Assembly (NCBI GenBank): GCA_039818165.1
Contig: JBCBUL010000002.1
Location: 124,001-188,000, forward strand
Length of the DNA stretch: 64,000 nt
Direction of reading: 5' to 3'
Source: UBA5336 sp039818165
GTDB taxonomy: Bacteria > Pseudomonadota > Alphaproteobacteria > Caulobacterales > Hyphomonadaceae
The number at the start of each line of letters is the position of its first letter. The stretch's first letter is position 1. Of the stretch, positions 8,348-17,474 are shown in pieces. The notes under the pieces were generated by a model. It saw only the letters and a program-made list of their open reading frames with translations. It did not search any database and was not told the DNA's origin. The translations under genes were made by a program, and so were the position numbers.

Positions 8348-9313
8348 CTAAGGTGCGCCCTGGAAGCCGGGAATATCGTCGCCGGACTTCTTCTCTCGAT
8401 CCACGCCAATCGTCAGCAAAATCGACGAGGCAACGAAGATGGACGAGTAGGTTCCGATGATAACACCAAAGATCAGCGCAAAGCTCATGCCGCGCAACAC
8501 CGGGCCGCCCAGGAAGAAAATGGCCAGCAATGCCAAAAGAGTCGTTCCCGATGTCAGCAAGGTGCGCGACAGGGTTCCATTGAGCGCGAGGTCAATCACC
8601 TGCCCCAGCGCCATCTTCTTATACTTGCGCATCTCCTCACGCACGCGGTCAAACACCACCACGGTATCGTTCATGGAATAACCGATAATGGTCAGGAGGG
8701 CGGCAATCGTGGTTAGGTCGAACTCAAGGCGCGTCAGGGCAAACATACCCATTGTAATAGTCACATCATGAGCCAGCGCGGCCACGGCCCCGACAGAGAA
8801 CTGCCACTCAAACCGGAACCAGATATAGGCCAACATCAGAACCAGCGCCGCGATCAGGGCGGTCACACCAGCCTGCAACAGTTCGCCAGAAACCTTTGGG
8901 CCCACAAAGGAAGTCGAGTTGATCTCTATCGTTGGAAACTGTTGGCGCAGTTCCGAGACGACCAGGTCATTGGCCGCCTGGGGCCCTGCCTCCGCGATCG
9001 GCCCTGTTTCAGGTGTCTTGAACTTGATGACGTAGACTTGCTGCGCGTTGGTGCCGGTGCCCCGAGCTTCGTTAACATTGATATCAGCGAGATCCAGCCC
9101 ACCCATAAAGGCGCGCATGTCCGAGATTTCGACACCGTCCGGCGCCGACGTCTCAATCACAGAACCGCCCGCGAAATCGACACCGAAGTTCAACCCACGT
9201 GTCGCTACCAGGGCGATCGAGGCAATGATGAGAAGGGCCGACAGAATGAACGCCGGAAACCGGTACTTCATGAAGCCGACGGACGTTTTGGCGGGAACGA
9301 GTTTCAAAAGCAT
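8348..9313 (-). CDS. secF: Protein translocase subunit SecF
   Basis: Inner-membrane RND-type component that, with SecD, uses the proton gradient to pull proteins out of the SecYEG channel. The 321-residue protein has six membrane segments. The first is at residues 16-35, followed by a periplasmic domain starting GLNFGVDFAGGSVIE, the SecF signature. The last five helices carry YSMNDTVVVFDRVREE and LSRTLLTSGTTLLALLAIFFLGG. It follows secD by 14 bases on the same strand, in the order yajC-secD-secF. Confidence 0.97.
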   Translation of the reverse strand: MLLKLVPAKTSVGFMKYRFPAFILSALLIIASIALVATRGLNFGVDFAGGSVIETSAPDGVEISDMRAFMGGLDLADINVNEARGTGTNAQQVYVIKFKTPETGPIAEAGPQAANDLVVSELRQQFPTIEINSTSFVGPKVSGELLQAGVTALIAALVLMLAYIWFRFEWQFSVGAVAALAHDVTITMGMFALTRLEFDLTTIAALLTIIGYSMNDTVVVFDRVREEMRKYKKMALGQVIDLALNGTLSRTLLTSGTTLLALLAIFFLGGPVLRGMSFALIFGVIIGTYSSIFVASSILLTIGVDREKKSGDDIPGFQGAP

Positions 9314-9327
9314 GGTGTCGTCTCCGC

Positions 9328-11046
9328 CTAGATTGCCAGGGTTTTAGGGCGCGCCCAGCGCAGCCAGCTTGCCGTCATCCACCGCGTGACCACAAAAGCC
9401 GTGAAGACCGATGTGACGATCCCGATGGCCAGGGTAACGGCAAAGCCCTTCACTGGACCCGAGCCCAGCAGATACAAAACCGCCGCGGCGATAAACGTCG
9501 TAATGTTTGCATCAAGAATGGTAGACAGAGCGCGCTCATAGCCAGCCTGCACCGCCGTAATCGGCGTTCGGCCAGCCGCCTTCTCCTCACGTATCCGCTC
9601 AAACACAAGCACATTGGCGTCCACCGCCATACCGATCGTGAGAATAATGCCCGCGATACCGGGAAGGGTCAGCGTCGCGCCAAGGCCGGACAAAGCTCCA
9701 AGGATCAGGACAATGTTCGCAAACAGACTGGCGACCGCGAAAGCGCCGATCCGTCCATAGGTCAGGATCATGAAGACGGCCACGAGCAACAGACCGATGA
9801 TCGAGGCCGTCGTGCCCGCGCGAATAGAGTCCGCTCCAAGTCCAGCACCAACGGTTCGCTCTTCGATGAAGTTCAGCTGGGCGGGAAGCTCGCCCGCCTC
9901 AATGATCGCGGCAAGATCGCGCGCCTCGTCCATACCGGCCTGGTTGGACGGGAACCCACCAGAAATCTGAACTTGGCCACCGTAGATTGGCTCGCGGATG
10001 ACCGGCGCGCTCATAACCTGCTCATCGAGAACAATGGCAAAGCGACGGTCGATATTCTGCTGGGTCACCTCTGAGAAGCGTTTCTGGCCGACACCGTTCA
10101 AGCGAAAGTTTACGGCCGGGGAGTTGTCATCAGGATCGAAGCCCTGGCTCGCGGTGGCCACATCGGCCCCGGTCACCACGGGTACCCTGCTGACCAACAG
10201 AGGTTCGCCCGACTCTACATCCCGGAGAAGCCGGAATCCTGTGATGGGAGACCGACCAAGGGTAATGGCCTGTTCTACGTTAGAAGGCGTGTCATCCACC
10301 AGCGCAAAGGTCAGGTTTCCCGCTTGGCTGAGAACATCCTTGATGCGGGTGGGGTCGGGCTCACCGGGCACTTCCAGGATAATCCGGTTGTCACCCTGAG
10401 GGGTCGGATTGATGTCGCGCACGCCTTCCGGATCGATCCGGCGACGGACAATCTGGAGTGTCTTTCCCTGGGCGTCCTTCACATAGTAAGAGCGCGCCGC
10501 GTCGGTGAGATTGATCTCGATGCGCGTATCGGTTATCTGCCGGATGGAATGGGTGCGCGCGCCGCCCAAAGCACCTTCCACCGGGGTGTTCAGCTCCTGC
10601 ATTCGGTCCAGCGCTTTTTCCATCGAATCGGCTTCGAGCCGATTGCGGGTCAGGCTAACAACCAGCGTGTTGTCTTCAACTTCGCTCGCAGCGTAGACCC
10701 GGTCCGTGGAGGGGGTCCGCAGGGCTTGCTCCACATCAGCGGAGAACACCGTCAGACGGTTTGTGACCACCGTTTCGGGATCAATCTCCATCAGCAAGTA
10801 GACGCCGCCGCGCAGGTCCAAGCCCAAATTCACCTTGCCGGAGGGCAGGAACCCCGGCCACCAGCTCTGCTCTGCGGCATCGCGCTCGGCGTTAAAAGCC
10901 GCCAGTTCTTCCGCCGTCGGGTTTGCTGGCCGGTCAGGTTCAATCCCCAGAAAGGCATTTGAAAAACCGTTGGGCAGCGCCATCAGTGCGCCGACCAGAA
11001 GGGTCAGGCTGATAAGCGCAACTTTCCAAGGGGGAAACTGAAGCAT
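9328..11046 (-). CDS. secD: Protein translocase subunit SecD
   Basis: Partner of SecF in the SecDF-YajC complex. It has 572 residues. The N-terminal helix is followed by the GLDLRGGVYLLMEID signature at about residues 75-90, then a large periplasmic domain (to about residue 400) and five C-terminal helices. These include the conserved GMAVDANVLVFERIREE with its proton-relay aspartate. The ATG at 11046 lies 32 bases after the yajC stop. Length and domain order are normal. Confidence 0.97.
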   Translation of the reverse strand: MLQFPPWKVALISLTLLVGALMALPNGFSNAFLGIEPDRPANPTAEELAAFNAERDAAEQSWWPGFLPSGKVNLGLDLRGGVYLLMEIDPETVVTNRLTVFSADVEQALRTPSTDRVYAASEVEDNTLVVSLTRNRLEADSMEKALDRMQELNTPVEGALGGARTHSIRQITDTRIEINLTDAARSYYVKDAQGKTLQIVRRRIDPEGVRDINPTPQGDNRIILEVPGEPDPTRIKDVLSQAGNLTFALVDDTPSNVEQAITLGRSPITGFRLLRDVESGEPLLVSRVPVVTGADVATASQGFDPDDNSPAVNFRLNGVGQKRFSEVTQQNIDRRFAIVLDEQVMSAPVIREPIYGGQVQISGGFPSNQAGMDEARDLAAIIEAGELPAQLNFIEERTVGAGLGADSIRAGTTASIIGLLLVAVFMILTYGRIGAFAVASLFANIVLILGALSGLGATLTLPGIAGIILTIGMAVDANVLVFERIREEKAAGRTPITAVQAGYERALSTILDANITTFIAAAVLYLLGSGPVKGFAVTLAIGIVTSVFTAFVVTRWMTASWLRWARPKTLAI

Positions 11047-11078
11047 CTGGGAAAGTCCTTTGGTTGCCGGCGAGGAGC

Positions 11079-11450
11079 CTAGTCGTTTGCAGCCACTGGC
11101 GCTGACTTCTCCGGCACATCCGAAATGTAGGCGCGGCGTACACGCACGCGAACGCTATCGGCAAGCTCAACTGTCAGCTCATCATCGCTCGCCTTGGTGA
11201 CCTTTCCGATCAGACCGCCAGACGTGACGACCATATCGCCGCGCTTAACAGCCGCGATCATCTCCTGATGGCGCTTGCGCTGCTGCTGCTGCGGTCGGAT
11301 CAACAGGAAATAGAAGATCAGAATCAGCGGGATGAAGAAAAGCAGCTGTCCGATGATCGGGTTTCCGCCGGCGGCTGGCGCGGCGGCCGAAGCCGGAAGT
11401 GCGATAGCCGCAGATAACGCTGCAGCGGCGGCAAAATTCACGAGTTTCAT
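11079..11450 (-). CDS. yajC: Preprotein translocase subunit YajC
   Basis: A 123-residue single-span membrane protein of the SecDF-YajC holo-translocon. The membrane helix (IIGQLLFFIPLILIFYFLLI) is followed by RPQQQQRKRHQEMI and the conserved GDMVVTSGGLIGKVTK. The N-terminal 40 residues are longer than in E. coli and look like a signal sequence (AAALSAAIALPASAAAPA), a common feature in alphaproteobacteria. It is the first gene of the yajC-secD-secF unit. Confidence 0.95.
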   Translation of the reverse strand: MKLVNFAAAAALSAAIALPASAAAPAAGGNPIIGQLLFFIPLILIFYFLLIRPQQQQRKRHQEMIAAVKRGDMVVTSGGLIGKVTKASDDELTVELADSVRVRVRRAYISDVPEKSAPVAAND

Positions 11451-11558
11451 GGCGCGCGGCGCTCCCTCAAGTCCCTGTCCGTCGAAAGATCAAGGCGCCC
11501 GTATAGCTGTGTGTGCACCAAGAGGCAAACAACCCCATGGGTGACACATTTGCAGCGC

Positions 11559-12209
11559 TCAGAGCGCTTTGGAGACACCGTCTCTCAACGGCAACAGCGG
11601 CGTCAGCATAGGAACGGACACCTGGCACACTGCCTGGCGCCAGACCTGGAGGTCTGCTGCTTCGAAGGCGCCAACGGGGGCAACCAGCATGCCCTGCCGA
11701 GTCAACGCGCCCAGCAACGGGTCCGATACCTCGGTGATCGTGCCCATCGCAAAAATATAGTCAAACGGTCCATGGACCGGACACCCCGTCAGGCCATCCG
11801 CATGCAGCACGGAGACGTTGGCAACGCCCAAGTCCCGCAGCCGACCATCAGCCATGGTTGCAAGCCGTGCGCTGCGCTCCACTGCAACAACTTCCTCAAC
11901 CAGTCCCGCCAGAAGCGCTGAGGAATACCCGCTTCCGGCGCCAATCAACAGCGCACGCCCAACGGGTCGTTCGGCAAACTTCGCCGCAGCCAGTATCTGC
12001 GCGGTCACTACGGGAGGGGCTATCGTTTGCCCTGCAGGTAAGGGCAGATGGACGTCTTCAAAGGCAAGCTCGCGCGCTTCTCCCGGGGCGAAGCTGGCGC
12101 GGTCTATCGTTTCCATAGCCTTTAGCACAGCGGGATTCGTAATGCCGCTTTGGCGCAGGGCGAGAATCAAACGTGCCGCTCGAAAGGGGTCGGCGATCAG
12201 CTCTGCCAT
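11559..12209 (-). CDS. pcm: Protein-L-isoaspartate O-methyltransferase family protein
   Basis: A SAM-dependent methyltransferase that repairs isoaspartyl residues in aged proteins. The 216-residue protein shows the family core: motif I LLIGAGSGYSSALLA (SAM binding), VVAVERSARLA (end of strand 2) and the upstream LPLPAGQTIAPPVVTAQIL block. The start overlaps the end of surE by 13 bases, so the two are translationally linked. The surE-pcm pairing is widespread in Proteobacteria and associated with stationary-phase survival. Confidence 0.92.
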   Translation of the reverse strand: MAELIADPFRAARLILALRQSGITNPAVLKAMETIDRASFAPGEARELAFEDVHLPLPAGQTIAPPVVTAQILAAAKFAERPVGRALLIGAGSGYSSALLAGLVEEVVAVERSARLATMADGRLRDLGVANVSVLHADGLTGCPVHGPFDYIFAMGTITEVSDPLLGALTRQGMLVAPVGAFEAADLQVWRQAVCQVSVPMLTPLLPLRDGVSKAL

Positions 12210-12958
12210 GCCCGCATCTTTTCCAGAAACCGGTTGTGGGTCAGATCCACATGCAGCGGCGAAACCGAGACATAGCCCTCATAGATCGCCTTGAGGTCTG
12301 TTCCCTCATCCGGATTGGACAGCGTCCCGCGATAGCCGATCCAGAAGTAATTGTTCCCGCGCAAATCCTCGCGCTTTTCCGTGCGAATGATCTGCTCGTC
12401 GCGAAAGCCCTGCCGAGTGTACTGGATGCCAGCCACATCGTCCGGGTCCCGGTCCGGGAAGTTGATATTGATCACCACATCATCGGGCCAGCCCTGCTCC
12501 AGCACGGGCTTAAGGGCGCGCGGTCCCCACGCTTCCGCGGTTTCCCACGGGCACGAGCCCCGACCGCGAAAATTCTGGCTCTGGCTCAGCGCGATAGACG
12601 GAATGCTGTGCTGCATGCCGAACATGGCCGCCGCGATGGTGCCGGAATAGGATGTGTCCTCGGCAATGTTCTGGCCCTTGTTGACACCGGACAGGATCAG
12701 CTCAGGCGGCTCGTCCATCAAATCGCGCAGGGCCAGCAGCACGCAGTCGCTCGGCGTTCCGGAAACGGAAAACGCTTTCGGCTCGATCTCACGCACACGC
12801 ACAGGCTCGGTCAGCGTCACGGCGCGGGACTGTCCAGACTGCTCTACGAGTGGCGCGACGATGGTGATGTCATCGCTGATTGTGCGGGCGATGGTCTCTA
12901 GCACCTTCAGGCCCGGCGCATTGATGCCGTCATCATTGGTCAGGAGAATACGGGTCAT
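12197..12958 (-). CDS. surE: 5'/3'-nucleotidase SurE
   Basis: A metal-dependent nucleotidase of 253 residues. It opens with the signature ILLTNDDGINAPGLKVLE, in which the two aspartates bind the metal, followed by APLVEQSGQSRAVTL and LSGVNKGQNIAEDTSYSGTIAAA. It removes phosphate from nucleoside monophosphates. Its ATG overlaps the serS stop (ATGA), and its end overlaps pcm, so serS-surE-pcm form one tightly coupled unit. Confidence 0.97.
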   Translation of the reverse strand: MTRILLTNDDGINAPGLKVLETIARTISDDITIVAPLVEQSGQSRAVTLTEPVRVREIEPKAFSVSGTPSDCVLLALRDLMDEPPELILSGVNKGQNIAEDTSYSGTIAAAMFGMQHSIPSIALSQSQNFRGRGSCPWETAEAWGPRALKPVLEQGWPDDVVININFPDRDPDDVAGIQYTRQGFRDEQIIRTEKREDLRGNNYFWIGYRGTLSNPDEGTDLKAIYEGYVSVSPLHVDLTHNRFLEKMRAWQS

Positions 12959-14460
12959 GGCTTCAGCACCTCCAGCCCGCCCATATAGCCGCGCAAGGCT
13001 TCGGGCACGGTGATGGAGCCGTCTTCATTCTGGTAGTTCTCCAGCACGGCGACCAGTGTGCGCCCCACGGCAAGTCCGGAGCCATTCAGCGTGTGCACGA
13101 ATTCCGGCTTCGGCTTGGGGTTGTCCTCCGTGGTGGCGGGGCGCCAGCGCGCGTTCATCCGCCGGGCTTGGAAGTCCCCGCAATAGGAGCAGGAGCTGAT
13201 TTCGCGGTACTGGTCCTGCGCCGGCAGCCAGACTTCGAGGTCATAGGTCTTGCGCGCGCCGAAGCCCATGTCACCAGTACAAAGCAGCATGCGGCGATAG
13301 GGCAGATCCAGGCGCTCCAGAACGGTCTCCGCGCATCCTGTCATCCGCTCCAGCTCTTCCAGGCCCTCTTCCTGATTGCGCACCACCGACACCAGTTCGA
13401 CCTTGTTGAACTGGTGCAGGCGGATCATGCCGCGCGTGTCGCGCCCGGCGCTGCCCGCCTCACTGCGAAAGCAGGGCGTATGGGCGGTATAGCGGCGCGG
13501 GAGATCATCCGCCTCGATAATGCTCTCACGGACGATATTGGTCAGAGGCACTTCAGCGGTGGGGATGAGGGAGTGACTGACCGAATACATTTCTTTCAAG
13601 CGCTCAATATGATCGACCACCGACCGCTTTATTTCCGCGTCTATATTGCTGTCATATTCTTCGAGTGCAGATCGTATATCTCCACCGGCATCCCCTACCT
13701 CATTGGCAAGTTCAATTCGCTTTTGTCTTCTCAGCACTTCTGCTGAACTCTCCGCATAAGCAATAAAGTCCTTCTCCGTAAGGGATGTGGCGTGGAACAA
13801 ATCCTCCCCAAACTTCGGCAGCTGCCCCGTCCCCTCCAGCGCGTTGTCCCGTACGAGCAGTGGCGGGCTCACCTCGGTGTAGCCATGCTCACCCGTCTGG
13901 ATGTCCAGCATGAAGGCCGCGAGCGCCCGCTCCAGACGCGCCAGCTGTCCTGACAGCAGCACAAAGCGAGCGCCGGACATTTTCGCCGCCGTTTCGAAAT
14001 CCATGCCGCCCAGGCCTTCGCCCAGATCAACATGGTCCTTCGGCGCAAACCCAAACGCGCGCGGCTCACTCACGCGTTTCTGCTCCACATTGGCGTCTTC
14101 ATCCTCGCCTACCGGAACATCCGGCAAGGGCAGGTTCGGCGTGCCCATGAGCAGATCGTTCAGCAGGCCTCGCGCGGCGTCTTCCTGCTCGCCCGCCGCC
14201 TCGATCGTGTCTTTCGCTTCAGCCACCTCCGTGCGCAGCTGTTCGAACAGCGCGTCATCGCCGCTCGCCTTGGCCTTTCCAATCTGCTTGGACTTGGCGT
14301 TGCGCGCGGCCTCGGCTTCCTGCTTGTCCGTCAGCGCTTTGCGCAGGGCGCCATCATGGGCGAGGATCTCGTCGACGACGCTGCCCAAGCCCGCAGACTT
14401 CCGGTTCCAGGCCTCTCGAAAGGCATCCGGGTCATCGCGCAGGGCTTTCAGGTCAAACAT
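12955..14460 (-). CDS. serS: Serine-tRNA ligase
   Basis: Class II aminoacyl-tRNA synthetase of 501 residues that charges tRNA-Ser and tRNA-Sec. It begins MFDLKALRDDPDAFREAW, followed by a coiled-coil tRNA-binding arm (about 40-110) rich in Ala, Glu and Lys. The catalytic domain holds motif 2 (TPCFRSEAGSAGRDTRGMIRLHQF) and motif 3 (SGLAVGRTLVAVLENYQ). It is longer than the usual 420-430 residues. The extra length appears to lie around residues 230-280 (RQKRIELANEVGDAGGDIRS and following), where neighbouring base composition also dips. Whether this is a true insertion needs an alignment. Confidence 0.96.
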   Translation of the reverse strand: MFDLKALRDDPDAFREAWNRKSAGLGSVVDEILAHDGALRKALTDKQEAEAARNAKSKQIGKAKASGDDALFEQLRTEVAEAKDTIEAAGEQEDAARGLLNDLLMGTPNLPLPDVPVGEDEDANVEQKRVSEPRAFGFAPKDHVDLGEGLGGMDFETAAKMSGARFVLLSGQLARLERALAAFMLDIQTGEHGYTEVSPPLLVRDNALEGTGQLPKFGEDLFHATSLTEKDFIAYAESSAEVLRRQKRIELANEVGDAGGDIRSALEEYDSNIDAEIKRSVVDHIERLKEMYSVSHSLIPTAEVPLTNIVRESIIEADDLPRRYTAHTPCFRSEAGSAGRDTRGMIRLHQFNKVELVSVVRNQEEGLEELERMTGCAETVLERLDLPYRRMLLCTGDMGFGARKTYDLEVWLPAQDQYREISSCSYCGDFQARRMNARWRPATTEDNPKPKPEFVHTLNGSGLAVGRTLVAVLENYQNEDGSITVPEALRGYMGGLEVLKP

Positions 14461-14527
14461 GTCGGGCTCCGTGTTTCGGCGCCCGTGTTAGTGCAATGTG
14501 CCCGCTTGGGGAAGCGCGGCGGCCCAA

Positions 14528-14725
14528 CTAGTCGAAAGGCGAGCCAGCCTCAGCCACGAAGAAAATGAAAAGGCCCCAGACAAGGCCAGCGCCCACCATG
14601 GCGAGCCCGACCCAAAAGAGGATCATCCACTCATATTCCATAGCGACGCCCATTACGCCACCGCCGCCAGCGATCAAGACTACGGGCATAAGCAGCCCAA
14701 TCAGAATACGGACGAGTGTGCGCAC
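14528..14725 (-). CDS. Small two-helix membrane protein of unknown function (65 aa)
   Basis: Two hydrophobic helices are evident: VRILIGLLMPVVLIAGGGGVMGVAM (about 4-28) and WMILFWVGLAMVGAGLVWGLFIFFV (about 33-57), with short polar ends. No family is recognised. It lies 11 bases after mccA on the same strand, so it may be the last gene of that transcription unit. The spacing and clean hydrophobic pattern make it a plausible real gene. Confidence 0.6.
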   Translation of the reverse strand: MRTLVRILIGLLMPVVLIAGGGGVMGVAMEYEWMILFWVGLAMVGAGLVWGLFIFFVAEAGSPFD

Positions 14726-14736
14726 TTTGGTGTCCT

Positions 14737-16632
14737 TTACTCAGGCACGAGTGCGACCAGTACGGCACCCTCGCTGGCCTGTTCTCCCACAACGGCGTTA
14801 ATGGAGTCCACAACACCATCCCGTGGCGCTTCCAGGGCGTGTTCCATCTTCATGGCTTCCATCACCGCAAGAACATCGCCGCGCTTCACGCTAGCGCCTG
14901 TTTCCGCGCGCAATTCGATGATCTTGCCGGGCATCGGCGCAAGCACGGCATCGCCGCCCGCAAGCGCGTCGGCTTCAGCGGCATAGTCGGCGATCTCGAT
15001 CAGAAAACTGTCGCCCGCCGCTGTCACGGCAAAGCGGCGATCGGAGAGGTCGGTGACCAGAGGGATCGGCGCGTCTTGCGGCAGAGCAGCGCCCAGATCT
15101 ACGTCTTCAACCTCGCCCCCGATCTGCAACCGCACAGCGGCACGCGGCGGCGCGTTGAGGCGCCAGCCATCCTTGATGGCCCAGGGGCTTGGGTCGCCGG
15201 TTTCTTCCAGCAGTATATCGGCCACAGCCGCCAGCGCAGCCTTGCGGTTCTCGACCGGCACGCTTGCCAGGGCCTCGCCCTGCTCCGCGATCCAGTTCAC
15301 ATGGTGGCTTGCTTCGCCGAACGCCTCTGACACGATGCAGCGGCCCAGAAAGCCGACATTGCCCGCCAGGCCAGCCATTTGCGTGTGCGACAGCGCGCCC
15401 GCCGTGCGGTCGATGGCGGCATCGCGGTCCTCGCCCCAGACAACGAGTTTCGCGATCATGGAATCATAGGTCGGCGGCACGACATCCCCGGTCTCGAAAC
15501 CGGCTTCCCAGCGCATATCCTCATCAAGATCGAGCGGGCCAAATGCAGCAAGCCGCCCTGCCCCCGGCCGAAAGTCTTCTGCCGGGTCTTCCGCGCAAAT
15601 CCGCGCCTCTATGGCATGGCCCCGCATTTTGACTTCGTCCTGCGCCATCCCGATGGGCTCGCCACTAGCGATGCGCAGCTGCAGTTCAACAAAGTCCAGC
15701 CCGGTGATCATCTCGCTGACGGGATGCTCCACCTGCAGGCGCGTGTTCATTTCGAGGAAGAAGAAATTGTCCGGCGTCACCGGGCCATCGCCGTCGACAA
15801 TGAGTTCGACCGTGCCGGCGCCCTCATACTTCACGGATTTTGCCAGATCGACCGCCGCATTCGTCATGGCGTCCCGCGCGGCGTCTGACATGCCAGGCGC
15901 AGGAGCTTCCTCGACCACTTTCTGGCGGCGACGCTGGAGGGAGCAGTCCCGCTCGAAGGCATGGATCACATTGCCATGGGCATCGCCGAAAACCTGCACC
16001 TCGATATGGCGCGGGCGCTCGACCAGTTTTTCCAGCATCACCCGCCCATCGCCAAAGGCAGACTCGGCCTCGCGCACGGCACTTTCCAGAGCGGCTTTTA
16101 GCTCTGACTTTTTGTGGACGAGGCGAATGCCCCGCCCTCCGCCGCCAGCCACAGCCTTGATCAGGATGGGATACCCAATCCGCCCGGCCTCATCGGCCAG
16201 GGTGACCGCGTCCTGCGCTTCGCCTCGATAGCCGGGTAGCACAGGCACGCCGGCGGCTTCACCAATCGCCTTCGCCTCATCCTTCAGGCCCATGGCGCGG
16301 ATAGTCTCTGGCTTTGGACCCACCCAGATCAGCCCTGCCGCGATGACCGCTTCGGCAAAGTCGGCATTCTCAGAAAGGAAGCCGTAGCCGGGATGGATCG
16401 CATCGGCGCCCGTGGCCTTGGCCGCGTTGATCACAGCGTCGAAATTCAGATAGCTGTCAGCGGCTGGCGCAGCGCCAATATGCACAGCCTCGTCGGCCTC
16501 GCGCACATTGAGGGCGAAGGCATCAGCGTCGGAATAAACGGCCACTGTGTCGATGCCCAACCGCGCGCAGGTGCGCATGATACGGCAGGCAATCTCGCCG
16601 CGATTGGCGATAAGGAGTCTTGTGATTTTCAT
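14737..16632 (-). CDS. mccA: Methylcrotonoyl-CoA carboxylase, biotin carboxylase/BCCP alpha subunit
   Basis: A 631-residue biotin-dependent carboxylase subunit. Residues 1-450 are the biotin carboxylase: ITRLLIANRGEIACRIMRT, the ATP-grasp glycine loop KAVAGGGGRGIRLV, and EMNTRLQVEHPVSEMITG. The C-terminus is a biotin carrier domain with the VMEAMKMEH motif around residue 600, whose lysine is biotinylated. With the beta subunit it carboxylates 3-methylcrotonyl-CoA during leucine breakdown. Neighbouring mccB and a hydratase make this assignment more likely than propionyl- or geranyl-CoA carboxylase. It starts 6 bases after the hydratase stop. Confidence 0.9.
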   Translation of the reverse strand: MKITRLLIANRGEIACRIMRTCARLGIDTVAVYSDADAFALNVREADEAVHIGAAPAADSYLNFDAVINAAKATGADAIHPGYGFLSENADFAEAVIAAGLIWVGPKPETIRAMGLKDEAKAIGEAAGVPVLPGYRGEAQDAVTLADEAGRIGYPILIKAVAGGGGRGIRLVHKKSELKAALESAVREAESAFGDGRVMLEKLVERPRHIEVQVFGDAHGNVIHAFERDCSLQRRRQKVVEEAPAPGMSDAARDAMTNAAVDLAKSVKYEGAGTVELIVDGDGPVTPDNFFFLEMNTRLQVEHPVSEMITGLDFVELQLRIASGEPIGMAQDEVKMRGHAIEARICAEDPAEDFRPGAGRLAAFGPLDLDEDMRWEAGFETGDVVPPTYDSMIAKLVVWGEDRDAAIDRTAGALSHTQMAGLAGNVGFLGRCIVSEAFGEASHHVNWIAEQGEALASVPVENRKAALAAVADILLEETGDPSPWAIKDGWRLNAPPRAAVRLQIGGEVEDVDLGAALPQDAPIPLVTDLSDRRFAVTAAGDSFLIEIADYAAEADALAGGDAVLAPMPGKIIELRAETGASVKRGDVLAVMEAMKMEHALEAPRDGVVDSINAVVGEQASEGAVLVALVPE

Positions 16633-16638
16633 GACGGC

Positions 16639-17433
16639 TTAGTCCACCCAACCCGGCTTTCGTTTCTCAAGGAAGGCAGCGAGGCCTTCGCGGCCCTCAT
16701 CGCTGGTGCGGCGCGCAGCAATCCGCTTTGCCGTGTCGTGGGACAAGGTCTTGTCGATCGGCTCGCCCACAACATCGTGGACCAGTTTCTTGGCATCGGC
16801 GACGGCGCCCGGCGCGGTATCAAACATGAGTTTGGAGAGATACTCCTCCATACTCGCCATCTCGGCTTCATCCTCAACGACATACTGGACCAGTCCCATT
16901 TTCTCGGCGTAGGGCGCATCAAAGGCTTCACCGGCCACAAACAGGGCTTTCGCCCAGCGCGGCCCGATGGCCTGGATCACGAAAGGGGAAATCGTTGCCG
17001 GCGTAAGGCCCAGCCGCACTTCACTGAATCGGAACTTCGCCGACTTCATCGCCACGGCCACATCGCACGCCGCAACGAGCCCTGCCCCGCCGCCCATACA
17101 GGCGCCCTGCACCAAGGCCAGCGTCATCTGAGGCAGCTCGTAAAGCGCGCGAAGCATCTCTGCGAGCGCGAACGCGTCTTCCTCATTTTCCGCGCGAGTG
17201 TAATCTGCGGCCGCTTTCATCCATTGCAGGTCCGCCCCCGCCGAGAAGGACTTGCCGTTCCCCCGCAGAATGACCATCCGCAGCTGGGTTTCCGCCCGCA
17301 AATTGTCGAAAGCATCCGCCAGTTCAGCGACCACCTGCGCATTGAAAGCATTATGCTTCTCAGGCCGGTTCAGGGTGACAATCGCCACGCCAGCCTGCGT
17401 TGCGTTCAGTGTGATCGTCTCATACTCGCCCAT
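16639..17433 (-). CDS. liuC: Enoyl-CoA hydratase/isomerase, probably 3-methylglutaconyl-CoA hydratase
   Basis: A 264-residue crotonase-fold enzyme with TLNRPEKHNAFNAQVVAEL at the start, the oxyanion-hole segment GKSFSAGADLQWMK and the second one GACMGGGAGLVAACDVAV. The SEVRLGLTPATISPFV block carries the catalytic glutamate region. Its position between mccA and mccB suggests the hydratase step after 3-methylcrotonyl-CoA carboxylation in leucine catabolism, although the fold alone cannot fix the substrate. It is preceded by the unrelated TIR-DUF805 gene, 41 bases away. Confidence 0.85.
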   Translation of the reverse strand: MGEYETITLNATQAGVAIVTLNRPEKHNAFNAQVVAELADAFDNLRAETQLRMVILRGNGKSFSAGADLQWMKAAADYTRAENEEDAFALAEMLRALYELPQMTLALVQGACMGGGAGLVAACDVAVAMKSAKFRFSEVRLGLTPATISPFVIQAIGPRWAKALFVAGEAFDAPYAEKMGLVQYVVEDEAEMASMEEYLSKLMFDTAPGAVADAKKLVHDVVGEPIDKTLSHDTAKRIAARRTSDEGREGLAAFLEKRKPGWVD

Positions 17434-17474
17434 GGCGCGCTCCTCGTCTTTTCAGGCGCGCGAAAAGGGCACCA

